From Sphaerobacteraceae bacterium (GTDB lineage Bacteria > Chloroflexota > Chloroflexia > Thermomicrobiales > Thermomicrobiaceae), in the NCBI GenBank assembly GCA_007695115.1, contig REEK01000133.1, positions 1 through 44,404 of the forward strand: a stretch of 44,404 bases of DNA, written 5' to 3'. The translations under genes were made by a program, and so were the position numbers. Below the pieces are notes generated by a model. That model was not told the DNA's origin and did no database searches. It saw only the letters and a program-made list of their open reading frames with translations. Positions 1 through 10,044 of the stretch are shown piece by piece. The first letter of the stretch is position 1, and each line of letters starts with the position of its first letter.

Positions 1-1591
1 TGTGCCCGAGCAGCCAGTTGGTGAGGATGCCGCCATATGAGCCACCCAGCACGCCGATGCGGTCCTCATCGACGCCCACCGTCTCGCAGGCCCTCTCGAT
101 GAGCGCCAGCACGTCTGGCTGGTCTGCCTCTCCCCAGCGTCCAATCAGGTCTCCAGCAAACGATTCGCCGTAGCCGGTGCTACCCCTCGGATTGCCGTAG
201 AGAACCGTATAGCCATGCGCAGCAAGCAGCTGGAACTCGTGCATGAATCCGTTGCCGTACTGAGCCAAGGGGCCACCGTGCAACTGCACCGTCATCGGCA
301 GGCGAACATTGTCCGCGATGCCCGGTGGACGAAGAATCCAGCCCTGGATATCTGTCCCATCGGCTGATGTAGTCCAGATCTCCTGCGGGGAGGCCAGCTC
401 GACCGCAGCTCGCCAGTCAGCGTTGACATCAGTCAGGCGGCGTTCACTGGAGCCGTCGGCATTACAGACGTACAGTTTGCCCGGCTCCACAGGCGTGCTG
501 GCGCTGAAGACGTATCGGCCATCGGGCAGTCGGTTGAACGAGCCAACCCGTCGCTCGCCACCGATGATTCGCGCGATCGTTCCGTCGCTCGAACGTCGAA
601 AGACATGACTGTTCCCGAAGTCGCTCGCCAGAAAATCGATCGCCCCGGTGTCATCATCGAGGAACAGGCGATCGGCCTGATTTCGCGGCACATCACCGAT
701 CATCTGATCGCCGATCGAGCGGTCGAAATGGCTGGTTAGCGACTCCGGCACGCCACCCGAAGACGGAACACGCCAGATCTCGGTGTTGGCATAGCCAGCT
801 CGTGAGACGTCGCTCGATCCGAGGATAAGCAACTCGGTCCCATCGCTGGACCAGACAGGGCTGCTCCATGAGCCAGTTGACTCGGTGATCTTGCGGGGTT
901 CGCCGCCATTCACATGGATCGACCAGACATCGGAGAGGACATCCAGTTCCCATCCTTCAAAACGGGCCGCTTGAAAGGCGATGTGCTGACCATCCGGCGC
1001 CCAGGCCGGATCTCCGTGATCAAATGGGCCACTGGTCAGCTGACGAGCTTCACCATCTTCGGCCGAATCGGGATCGAACGGCAGCACGAAAATCTGCTTA
1101 TGCTGATCATTGAGAAAGCCGATACCGTCGAATCGATAGCGAATCGAGGTAATCCGGCGCGGCTCGTTCTCCTCAGGGGGTTCTGGTCCAACGCGCGACA
1201 CGAAGGCGAGCTTCGTTCCGTCAGGCGACCAGCAGTGATCGGAGATCCCTCCCGGCACGTCGGTAAGCTGATTCGGCTCACCACCGTCGACTCGGACCGC
1301 CCAGAGCTGGGATTTCTCGCTCCGATTCGAGGTAAACGCGATCCACGCTCCATCGGGCGACCAGACCGGCTCCAGATCAGCGTGCTTGCCCGATGTCAGT
1401 GTCCGGGTGTTTCCCGTCTCGACATCAACCAGCCAGATTGCGCTCGTCTCGACGTTCGCTTCAGCATCGAGCGTGGTGACGGTACAGGCGACAGTTGCAC
1501 CATCCGGGGAGATCTTCGGTGCCGAAAACAGCTTGATCCGGAGCAGATCGTCGTGCTCGATCGGTCGTTTCCGGGTGATCGTCTGACTCAT
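1..1591 (-). CDS. S9 family prolyl oligopeptidase / acylaminoacyl-peptidase (partial, C-terminus beyond left edge)
   Basis: A serine peptidase of the S9 (prolyl oligopeptidase) family, which cleaves short peptides or removes acylated N-terminal residues in the cytoplasm. The ATG at 1591-1589 opens a frame that stays open to base 1, giving about 530 residues. The N-terminal part holds beta-propeller repeats with the recurring SPDG / W-S-DG pattern (for example SPDGAWIAF and SPDGTKLAF). The C-terminal part begins the alpha/beta hydrolase domain with an oxyanion-type HGGP and the nucleophile motif GGSYGG, Ser518. The catalytic Asp and His would lie outside the window. There is no signal peptide. 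The ATG overlaps the moeA stop by four bases (ATGA), so the gene is probably translationally coupled to moeA, although no functional link is evident. Confidence 0.93.
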   Translation of the reverse strand, partial: MSQTITRKRPIEHDDLLRIKLFSAPKISPDGATVACTVTTLDAEANVETSAIWLVDVETGNTRTLTSGKHADLEPVWSPDGAWIAFTSNRSEKSQLWAVRVDGGEPNQLTDVPGGISDHCWSPDGTKLAFVSRVGPEPPEENEPRRITSIRYRFDGIGFLNDQHKQIFVLPFDPDSAEDGEARQLTSGPFDHGDPAWAPDGQHIAFQAARFEGWELDVLSDVWSIHVNGGEPRKITESTGSWSSPVWSSDGTELLILGSSDVSRAGYANTEIWRVPSSGGVPESLTSHFDRSIGDQMIGDVPRNQADRLFLDDDTGAIDFLASDFGNSHVFRRSSDGTIARIIGGERRVGSFNRLPDGRYVFSASTPVEPGKLYVCNADGSSERRLTDVNADWRAAVELASPQEIWTTSADGTDIQGWILRPPGIADNVRLPMTVQLHGGPLAQYGNGFMHEFQLLAAHGYTVLYGNPRGSTGYGESFAGDLIGRWGEADQPDVLALIERACETVGVDEDRIGVLGGSYGGILTNWLLGH

Positions 1592-2817
1592 GCCCCACCC
1601 TGCGCAATGTGACCAGTGATCAGCGCTTCGACCACCTCATCCGGCTGATAGTTCGTCTCCCGCGGAGCGATCAGGATGAAGCCGTTAGCGCCAACCAGCG
1701 ACATCAGACGGGCCGACTGCTGCGGCCCGGTGGTCTTCGCCCAGAGAACGCCATCGTCATCCGTGGCGATCACCGCACGCATGTATTCGATCCGGTCGCT
1801 ACTCTGCACGCTCTCCGCCAGGCGCACCGTCGCCAGTCTGGGAGCCGGATTCGGCTGACCGCTGATGATCCGGATGGCAGTCTTGATGAAAACCTCGAAG
1901 CCGACCAGTGCCGAAACCGGATTACCCGGCAGCCCGAATACGATCGTCTCTCCACTGGTCATAAAATTCAGCGGTTTGCCTGGCTTCATGAACAATCGCT
2001 GGAAATGAACCGATCCGAGCTCCATGAAGAGCGTCTTCAGCAGGTCTTTGTCACCAACTGACACGCCGCCGGATGTTATGACGATGTCGCTCTGCTTCAT
2101 CAGGTCAGTCACCAGCGCGCGAAGTTCATCCTCCACGTCGGGCCCGTGCCCGCAATAGATCACCTCACACCCGGCAGATTCCGCCGCTGCCTTGAGTGAG
2201 AACCGGTTGGAATCGCGAATTTGCCCCGGCCCCGGCTCCTGATCGGGTGGCACCAGTTCATCTCCGGTGGAGAGAACACTGACGCGCGGTCGCCGGACCA
2301 CGTTGACTCGTGCATGACCCAGACTTGCCAGCAGCCCGATCTCCGCCGGACCGAGAACCGTGCCGGCCTCGATCAACACATCCCCCTTGCGGAGATCCGA
2401 GCCGATTGGCCGGATATTGGCCCCTTCGACGATCTCATCTTCGTCGGCCACCATGTGATCGTCCCGCAGTTCTGTCTTCTCAACCGGCACCACTGAGTCA
2501 GCGCCTTTCGGCACCGGTGCTCCGGTCATGATCCGGGCGCAGGTTCCTTCGGTAACTTCGATATCCTGCATGTCGCCGGCAAACTGATCCGCGATGATCT
2601 CCCGCCAGGGCGAGACATCATCGGCAATAACCGCGAATCCATCCATCGTTGAGGCAGGAAACGGCGGCAGATCCCGATCGGCCACGAGCGGACCGGCGAG
2701 AATTCGTCCCGGTGCCTCGAGCAGATCCATCTCCTCGGCCGGGAGTCGATGCGTCACGTTGGCGAAAACGAGGTCGAGGGCTTCCCCGGGTGGCAAGAGT
2801 CGTTCAGTGGCAGTCAT
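1588..2817 (-). CDS. moeA: Molybdopterin molybdenumtransferase MoeA
   Basis: MoeA inserts molybdate into adenylylated molybdopterin in the last step of molybdenum cofactor synthesis. The 409-residue product is of usual length. Near the N-terminus it has LPPFPASTMDGFAV, the MoeA signature. The central MPT-binding domain has the TSGGVSVGD motif, followed by GLPGNPVSALVGFE, and a C-terminal domain IV. I chose the ATG at 2817 because GGAAAG lies just upstream. A TTG at 2847 in the same frame would add ten residues, but it has no better ribosome binding site. The gene is divergent from the glycosyltransferase at 2966 and overlaps the downstream S9 peptidase start. No other Mo-cofactor genes or molybdoenzymes lie in the window. 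Confidence 0.95.
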   Translation of the reverse strand: MTATERLLPPGEALDLVFANVTHRLPAEEMDLLEAPGRILAGPLVADRDLPPFPASTMDGFAVIADDVSPWREIIADQFAGDMQDIEVTEGTCARIMTGAPVPKGADSVVPVEKTELRDDHMVADEDEIVEGANIRPIGSDLRKGDVLIEAGTVLGPAEIGLLASLGHARVNVVRRPRVSVLSTGDELVPPDQEPGPGQIRDSNRFSLKAAAESAGCEVIYCGHGPDVEDELRALVTDLMKQSDIVITSGGVSVGDKDLLKTLFMELGSVHFQRLFMKPGKPLNFMTSGETIVFGLPGNPVSALVGFEVFIKTAIRIISGQPNPAPRLATVRLAESVQSSDRIEYMRAVIATDDDGVLWAKTTGPQQSARLMSLVGANGFILIAPRETNYQPDEVVEALITGHIAQGGA

Positions 2818-2965
2818 GGGTGTCGCTTTCCGTATGAATTCAGTCAATTCCGGTTGGTTAGCATTCCATATCGGATCTTAACACAGGCTCCCGCTGATCC
2901 AGAGATGCCGGAATCACCTCTGGTTCGGTACAGTACCGTTCGGAACGACGAACGACTTGTGATCC

Positions 2966-4213
2966 GTGCAGGTCTATCTACGGGGGCCGACGCTGAGCGC
3001 GCCGCAGCAGGAAGCATCCAGTACCGGAGCAGATGAGACCCGTCCGGAGTCGCGAATCGGTCGACTCTGGCAGGATCATCGGGCCATGCTCACCGACGCC
3101 GCGGTGGCGTTCGCGGTCTCGCGCATCATCTTCTATACCGTAGCGATCATCGCGATCTTTACGATTCCCGAGTACACCGGCGACGACTACACACCCCGGG
3201 ATTTCGAAACACACCCGTTGATAGACGCCAGTATGCGCTGGGACGCTGGATGGTATGTCGATATCGCCCGGGATGGCTACGAGTGGGATGGCGAGGGAGA
3301 AGGATCGGTTGCATTCTTCCCACTGTTTCCGATGCTACTCAAGGCCGCACTGGTGGTGATCCCGGACTCGTTCCTGTATCTGTTTGCCGTGTTGCTGAAC
3401 CACGCGATCTTCTTTGTCGCCCTGCTGCCGGTCTGGCTGTATGCCTACCGGTTTGGTGGACGGCCGGTTGCCCAGCGCACACTGCTGTTTCTCTGCCTGT
3501 TTCCCACCGGGTTCTTCTTCAATGCGGTCTATACCGAGGCGCTCTTCCTGCTGGTGAGTGCCACTGCGTTACTCGCCCTGCATCGGAGCAACTACCTGGT
3601 TGCCGGAGCTGTCGGGTTTCTGACCAGCCTCACCCGGCCAAGTGGGGTGTTGCTCGGGCTTCCGTTCCTGATACAGCTCTGGAGAGATCGCACCGATGAC
3701 TGGCGAGCAAGCGTGCTCCGCGGATGGCCGATCGTGCTGATCCCGACCGGCCTGTTCATCTACATGGGCTATCTCTGGTACGCGTTCGGCCGACCGCTCG
3801 CCTTCGTGGAAGTTCAGGACGCCTGGGGCCACGTGCAGATGTTGCCCACCACTGCAATCATCGACTCGTTTCGTTATCTCTTGGAAACCGAAACCCGCGA
3901 TGTGTTCTTCGTCATGGGCGCCGTCAACACCTTTCTGACGGTCTGGGCGCTGGTCATGGCCTTCGTGATCATCCGGAGCGACTCGCTCGGATCGTCGTTC
4001 GCAATCGGTGCGATCATGATGCCGCTGGTTGCCGGAGTCGAGAGCATGCCGGTGGTCAGCATGGCCCGATACGTTCTGATTCTGTTCCCGCTCTTCATAC
4101 CGCTGGCGATCTGGGCCCGGAACTGGTCGATTCACAGCCTGATTCTTGCGGCGTTCCTGCCGACGCACGTGATGCTTCTAGCCCTGTTCGTACGCTGGTA
4201 CTGGGTCGTCTAA
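2966..4213 (+). CDS. PIG-V-like polytopic membrane mannosyl/glycosyltransferase
   Basis: A membrane protein of about 415 residues resembling bacterial PIG-V (GPI mannosyltransferase 2-like) GT-C glycosyltransferases. These use polyprenyl-linked sugars and modify lipids or proteins at the outer face of the membrane. After a 35-40 residue hydrophilic start come roughly ten hydrophobic segments. The first periplasmic loop carries RWDAGWYVDIARDGYEW, the typical acidic RWD..WY loop of the family, followed by AFFPLFPML and the FPTGFFFNAVYTEALFLL block. The start is uncertain. The GTG at 2966 gives the full frame, while an ATG at 3086 would begin just before the first membrane segment; neither has a strong ribosome binding site. 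The donor and acceptor cannot be deduced. Confidence 0.75.
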   Translation: MQVYLRGPTLSAPQQEASSTGADETRPESRIGRLWQDHRAMLTDAAVAFAVSRIIFYTVAIIAIFTIPEYTGDDYTPRDFETHPLIDASMRWDAGWYVDIARDGYEWDGEGEGSVAFFPLFPMLLKAALVVIPDSFLYLFAVLLNHAIFFVALLPVWLYAYRFGGRPVAQRTLLFLCLFPTGFFFNAVYTEALFLLVSATALLALHRSNYLVAGAVGFLTSLTRPSGVLLGLPFLIQLWRDRTDDWRASVLRGWPIVLIPTGLFIYMGYLWYAFGRPLAFVEVQDAWGHVQMLPTTAIIDSFRYLLETETRDVFFVMGAVNTFLTVWALVMAFVIIRSDSLGSSFAIGAIMMPLVAGVESMPVVSMARYVLILFPLFIPLAIWARNWSIHSLILAAFLPTHVMLLALFVRWYWVV

Positions 4214-4255
4214 CTGAAAACAGACAGGTTAGCTCTGCCGGATCCGGCCGTTCTT

Positions 4256-4285
4256 TTGACAATCTTCCCGAACGGCGAGTATATT
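4256..4285 (+). promoter_or_regulatory. Sigma-70-type promoter of the rel operon
   Basis: TTGACA at 4256-4261 is a perfect -35 box. An 18-base spacer follows, then TATATT at 4280-4285 (5 of 6 matches to TATAAT). Transcription would start near 4292, about 43 bases before the rel ATG at 4335. This argues against the in-frame TTG at 4296 as the start. Confidence 0.75.
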
Positions 4286-4334
4286 TGCTTGACGATTGCC
4301 ACGTCGTCTGCGCAATGCGGGAATTCCTCTACCA

Positions 4335-6596
4335 ATGTCGAGTCCGGAATATGCTTACCGTCCAGTCGAAGACACGACCGACGAGTCGGCCACGGCACCC
4401 GTATCGGATTTTCCGACATGGGAGTCGCTGCAGGCAGTCATCGACGAGCATGTTCCAAACATGGACACCACGAAAGTGCGCCGAGCCTACGAGTACGCCA
4501 AGGACCAGCACGCGGACGTTGTCCGCAAGTCCGGCGAACCATATATCTCCCATCCCATCGCAGTTGCGATGATCCTCGGGGAGATGCAGCTCGATCCCGA
4601 CGCACTGGCTGCCGCACTCCTGCACGACGTTATCGAAGATACCGATACAACCTTCGAGGACCTTGCGACGATGTTTGGCGAGCCCGTTGCCAAACTCGTC
4701 GATGGTGTAACCAAGCTTGGCCGCATCAAGTGGACTCCTGAGCAACAGGAGCAGGCATCGCGGGAGAAAGAACGCCAGGCCGAAAGCCTCAGAAAGATGT
4801 TTCTCGCGATGGTGGACGACATCAGAGTCGTTCTCATCAAACTGGCTGACCGCCTCCATAACATGCGCACGCTCGAGCATATGCCCAGATACAAGCAGGT
4901 ACGCAGCGCGCAAGAAACCATGGAGATTTACGCCCCCCTCGCAAACAGACTCGGTATCTGGCAAATCAAGTCCGAACTCGAAGACCTCGCCCTCCGCTAT
5001 CTCGAACCACAGACGTTTTTCAGCGTTGAACGTGCTCTCGCTCGTCGGGGAACCGATCGGGAACGCTACATCAATTCGGTCATCGAGGAGTTGCAGACTG
5101 CTCTCTCCGACGCCGGGATCGAAGCGGAGATCTACGGTCGAGAAAAACACATTACCTCGATCGTCAGAAAGATGGAGCGCAAGGGACGCAGACTCGAAGA
5201 GATCTACGACGTCCTCGGTATTCGGGTACTGGTCAACGAGAAGCGGGACTGCTACGGCGCACTTGGCGTGATCCACACCATGTGGCACCCGATCCCGGGC
5301 GAGTTCGACGACTACATTGCGACGCCAAAAGAGAGCATGTACCAGTCGATCCATACGGCAGTCCTCGGCAGCGAAGGTTCACCGATCGAGATTCAGATCC
5401 GGACCTTCGAGATGCACCAGGTCGCCGAGTACGGGATTGCCGCCCACTGGCGCTACAAAGAGGGTGGAAAATCCGACCAGAACGTCGAGGCCAAGATCAC
5501 CTGGCTCCGCCAGCTGATGGACTGGCGCGACGAAGTCGTCGATGCTCAGGAATTTGTCGAATCGCTGAAGTCGGACGTCTTCCAGGAGATGATCTACATC
5601 TTCACCCCGCGGGGAGACATTATCGAGCTACCCAGCGATGCGACCCCGATCGATTTCGCCTACCGGATTCATACCGAGGTCGGGCACCAGTGCGTCGGGG
5701 CGAAAGTAAATAACCAGCTCGTGCCGCTGGATTACAAGCTTCAGAATGGTCAGGTCGTGCAGATCATGACCTCCAAGACCAAGGTCGGTCCCTCGCGTGA
5801 CTGGCTGATGTCCAGCAGCGGGTACATCAAGACCGCATCGGCCCGGGAGAAGGTCCGCCAGTGGTTCCGTCGCCAGGAGCGTGAGGAAAACATCCACCAG
5901 GGCCGGAGTATTCTGGAGCGAGAACTCCGCCGGCTTGGAATCGAAGCGAAGATCGACGATATCGCTCGTCAGTTTCCGCGCTACAACAAGACCGAGGATT
6001 TCCTGGCCGCCATCGGGTACGGCGCGGTCAGCCCACAGCAGATCGCAACCCGTCTGGCAGAGGATGAAGACCGACAGGTTCTGAAGCGGCCGAACGCGCC
6101 GCAATCGACTACCTCGCCGGTCGGCATCAACGTCACCGGAATTGGTGATCTGTACACTCGTCTCGCCAGCTGCTGCAAGCCCGTGTTTGGTGACGAGATC
6201 ATCGGCTATGTCACCCGGGGACGTGGCATTACCGTCCACCGGGGTGACTGTCAGAATGTTGCTAACGTGGACGAAGCCGCCCGTCTGGTACAGGTCAGCT
6301 GGGGTCAGGATCAGAGCGAACGATATCCGGTCAATGTCCGGATCGACGCCTGGGACCGTGTCGGGCTGTTGCGTGATGTCACCGCCCTCGTTGCCGACGA
6401 GAAGGTAAACGCACTCAACGTCCTCACCCGGGTGAATGACGATCGTACCGTGACCGTATTGATGACGCTCGAGGTGAACGGCGTTCAGCAACTCTCGCAG
6501 ATCCTGCAGAAGCTGGAAGCTATCCGGGACGTCTTCGATGTGCTGCGTGATCCGACACCAGCCAGTGCGTTCGATACGTCATCTCCACGTAACTGA
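4335..6596 (+). CDS. rel: Bifunctional (p)ppGpp synthetase/hydrolase Rel (RelA/SpoT homolog)
   Basis: Makes and degrades the alarmone (p)ppGpp in the stringent response. The 753-residue product has the full long-RSH architecture. The N-terminal HD hydrolase domain keeps its metal-binding residues (H73, H97-D98 in LLHDVIEDT), so hydrolase activity is expected. The synthetase domain contains GREKHITSIVRKMERKG and EEIYDVLGIRVLV. A TGS domain begins IYIFTPRGDIIELP, a Cys-Cys motif lies in the SCCKPVFGDEIIGY segment, and a C-terminal ACT domain starts near YPVNVRIDAWDRVGLL. The ATG at 4335 is preferred because it lies about 43 bases after the predicted transcription start. The stop overlaps the next ATG by one base (TGATG), so the kinase gene is in the same operon. 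Confidence 0.96.
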   Translation: MSSPEYAYRPVEDTTDESATAPVSDFPTWESLQAVIDEHVPNMDTTKVRRAYEYAKDQHADVVRKSGEPYISHPIAVAMILGEMQLDPDALAAALLHDVIEDTDTTFEDLATMFGEPVAKLVDGVTKLGRIKWTPEQQEQASREKERQAESLRKMFLAMVDDIRVVLIKLADRLHNMRTLEHMPRYKQVRSAQETMEIYAPLANRLGIWQIKSELEDLALRYLEPQTFFSVERALARRGTDRERYINSVIEELQTALSDAGIEAEIYGREKHITSIVRKMERKGRRLEEIYDVLGIRVLVNEKRDCYGALGVIHTMWHPIPGEFDDYIATPKESMYQSIHTAVLGSEGSPIEIQIRTFEMHQVAEYGIAAHWRYKEGGKSDQNVEAKITWLRQLMDWRDEVVDAQEFVESLKSDVFQEMIYIFTPRGDIIELPSDATPIDFAYRIHTEVGHQCVGAKVNNQLVPLDYKLQNGQVVQIMTSKTKVGPSRDWLMSSSGYIKTASAREKVRQWFRRQEREENIHQGRSILERELRRLGIEAKIDDIARQFPRYNKTEDFLAAIGYGAVSPQQIATRLAEDEDRQVLKRPNAPQSTTSPVGINVTGIGDLYTRLASCCKPVFGDEIIGYVTRGRGITVHRGDCQNVANVDEAARLVQVSWGQDQSERYPVNVRIDAWDRVGLLRDVTALVADEKVNALNVLTRVNDDRTVTVLMTLEVNGVQQLSQILQKLEAIRDVFDVLRDPTPASAFDTSSPRN

Positions 6597-7555
6597 TGTC
6601 GGCATCACCGCCCCACATACATCCACCCGAACCAGTGATTACCTGTGTCGGTGAGGTCCTTATCGATCTCATCTCCACGCCTACCCGCGACTGGTCAGAG
6701 ATCGAGCAGTTCGTGCCGAGAATCGGTGGGGCACCCGCCAATGCAGCTGTGGCGATTCGCCGGCTCGGCGGTACGTCGAAGTTCATCGGGGCGCTTGGCA
6801 ACGATGCCCCAGCCGCATGGATTATGGATCGACTGCGCGAAGAAAACGTTGATATCTCCGATGCGCCGGTCGTAACCGGAGCTCAGACCAGGCTGGCAAC
6901 GGTCACCGGTCCGGTCGACCATCGCACGTTCGAGTTCTATGGATCGCCCGCCGCTGATTCCCTGCTAGCCCCGGAACACATCGATGCCTCATCCGTTCAT
7001 CAATCCGCGGCGATCATTCTCGGATCCTTGCTCCTCCTGAGTGAACCGGGCCGATCCGCGCTCCACCGGGTCGTGGAGATTGCTGGCCATCACAGTATTC
7101 CGATTGTCTTCGATCCGAATCCCCGTCCGGCCCTGTGGCCAGATCCACAACTGGCGCGTGATCTACTCATGCCGATCATCGAGCGGGCGACAGTGCTCAA
7201 GCTCGGCAACGATGAACTTGAGATCCTGGGCCTCTCGGCCGGGCAGATCCGCGAACGTCAGTCTGAACAGACTGTACTGGTGATTACAGACGGCGCACGG
7301 GGTTGCTGGTATTGGTATGGTGATGCGGAAATGAGGCACGTCCCGTCGATTTCGGTCGACGCGTTGGACTCCACCGGGGCAGGCGACGCCTTCAACGCAG
7401 CGCTCACGCTTGGAATGGCGGAACGCGGGCAGGCGTTCAACGAAGAGGATGTTCGACTGGCAAATATCGTCGGGGCTCTGGCAACGACGCGCCATGGCGC
7501 GATGGACGCCCTTCCCTGGCGAAGTGATGTTGACCAGGCGCGAGAAACGAACTGA
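6596..7555 (+). CDS. PfkB-family carbohydrate kinase (fructokinase-like)
   Basis: A 319-residue sugar kinase of the ribokinase/PfkB family, which transfers phosphate from ATP to a sugar or nucleoside hydroxyl. The N-terminal signature is GGAPANAAVAIRRLGG (substrate lid and binding). The C-terminal signature is DSTGAGDAFNAAL, with the catalytic base Asp264 and the GAGD anion hole. The pattern GEVLIDLI at the N-terminus and the loop lengths resemble fructokinases, but the substrate cannot be fixed from sequence alone. The ATG at 6596 overlaps the rel stop codon, and lgt starts 41 bases after this stop, so the three genes probably form one transcript. Confidence 0.88.
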   Translation: MSASPPHIHPPEPVITCVGEVLIDLISTPTRDWSEIEQFVPRIGGAPANAAVAIRRLGGTSKFIGALGNDAPAAWIMDRLREENVDISDAPVVTGAQTRLATVTGPVDHRTFEFYGSPAADSLLAPEHIDASSVHQSAAIILGSLLLLSEPGRSALHRVVEIAGHHSIPIVFDPNPRPALWPDPQLARDLLMPIIERATVLKLGNDELEILGLSAGQIRERQSEQTVLVITDGARGCWYWYGDAEMRHVPSISVDALDSTGAGDAFNAALTLGMAERGQAFNEEDVRLANIVGALATTRHGAMDALPWRSDVDQARETN

Positions 7556-7596
7556 TCCGGGCAGCAGGAAAATCGACAAGTGAGGTAGCACAACAC

Positions 7597-8424
7597 ATGT
7601 TCACTGATCCGACCGCGTTCTCAATTGGACCTCTGACTGTCCAGTGGTACGCCCTCTTCATCATGACCGGCGCAGTGCTGGGCAGCATCCTCGCCGGGAA
7701 ACTGGCCGAGTTCCGGGGCCTGAAATCAGACGCAATCTTCGATATCGCCCTGGTTGGCATTATCGCCGGTGTGATCGGCGCCCGGCTCTACTACGTGATG
7801 CTGCAGTGGGACTACTACGGTCAGAACCTGACCCAGATCCTGAATATCCCCCGAGGGGGACTCTCGATTCACGGTGCGATTATCTTCGGCGTTGCCGCGA
7901 TCGTCATCATGACCTGGCGAATGAAAGAACCGGTGTTGTCCTGGCTCGATGTCGCAGCTCCAGGCGTCGCTGTGGGACAGGCGATCGGTCGCTGGGGAAA
8001 CTACGCCAACCAGGAAGCATTCGGCACACCCACGGACCGCCCCTGGGGGATTGCCATCCGTCCAGAGAACCGGCCCGCTGAGTACGCTGACTCCACCCAC
8101 TTTCACCCAACGTTCTTCTACGAGGCAGTGCTGAATCTCGGAAGTGCTGCGATTCTGACGTTCCTGATCGTCCGGTATTCCGGGCAATCGTGGATGCGTG
8201 GGGGCGATATCCTCGGACTTTACCTGATTCTCTACGGAATCATCCGGCTGCCGCTGGAGTGGATCCGGACCGACAGTCTCTACATCGGTCCAATGCCGGC
8301 TGCGTACTGGCTGAGTGGCGCCCTTATTCTTGGCGGTATTCTGATTATGGTGCTCAACCGGACGGTCTTCACCGCGGAGAAGTTCGGCGCACGGGCCGGA
8401 GAGACCGCAGAAAAGACGACCTGA
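7597..8424 (+). CDS. lgt: Prolipoprotein diacylglyceryl transferase Lgt
   Basis: Transfers diacylglycerol from phosphatidylglycerol to the lipobox Cys of prolipoproteins in the cytoplasmic membrane, the first step of lipoprotein maturation. The 275-residue product is of usual length and has about seven membrane segments. It carries the Lgt signature around GRWGNYANQEAFG (Arg and Asn binding phosphatidylglycerol) and the upstream GLSIHGAI block. The ATG at 7597 follows a GTGAGG ribosome binding site. It is the last gene of the rel operon, followed by a strong hairpin that it shares with the convergent obg gene. Confidence 0.96.
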   Translation: MFTDPTAFSIGPLTVQWYALFIMTGAVLGSILAGKLAEFRGLKSDAIFDIALVGIIAGVIGARLYYVMLQWDYYGQNLTQILNIPRGGLSIHGAIIFGVAAIVIMTWRMKEPVLSWLDVAAPGVAVGQAIGRWGNYANQEAFGTPTDRPWGIAIRPENRPAEYADSTHFHPTFFYEAVLNLGSAAILTFLIVRYSGQSWMRGGDILGLYLILYGIIRLPLEWIRTDSLYIGPMPAAYWLSGALILGGILIMVLNRTVFTAEKFGARAGETAEKTT

Positions 8425-8450
8425 TAATCACGAGCGCATCCAGAAACAGT

Positions 8451-8480
8451 ACTCCCCCGGCGGATAACCGCCGGGGGAGT
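8451..8480. terminator. Bidirectional hairpin terminator between lgt and obg
   Basis: A perfect 13-bp stem, ACTCCCCCGGCGG at 8451-8463 and CCGCCGGGGGAGT at 8468-8480, closes an ATAA tetraloop. On the plus strand it is followed by the T-rich TGTTTGTT. It lies between the convergent lgt and obg stops and probably ends both transcripts. Confidence 0.85.
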
Positions 8481-8510
8481 TGTTTGTTCATGGGCGACAG
8501 GAGCGAGGCG

Positions 8511-9947
<1,437 letters not shown>

Positions 9948-9980
9948 TCAGGTTAAGCGTCATGTCGTTAGCCGTCACAA

Positions 9981-10014
9981 GTTGCTGCACGGGGTATGCC
10001 GAGACCGCAGCAAC
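9981..10014 (-). other. Hairpin between rpoD and obg
   Basis: An 8-bp perfect inverted repeat, GTTGCTGC at 9981-9988 and GCAGCAAC at 10007-10014, encloses a smaller CGG/CCG pairing. It lies in the 115-base gap between rpoD and obg. It has no T-tract, so it could be a weak or factor-dependent terminator, an RNA processing site, or chance. Confidence 0.35.
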
Positions 10015-10044
10015 CGTTCCGAGTGAGGCTGGCAACATTGAAGT

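Noticed and set aside
3086-4213. Glycosyltransferase start at the ATG 3086
   Set aside because: The ATG lacks a ribosome binding site and would remove a hydrophilic N-terminal region. The GTG at 2966 is kept as the default, though the choice remains open.
4329-5354. 341-residue minus-strand frame opposite rel
   Set aside because: The plus strand encodes the HD and synthetase domains of Rel.
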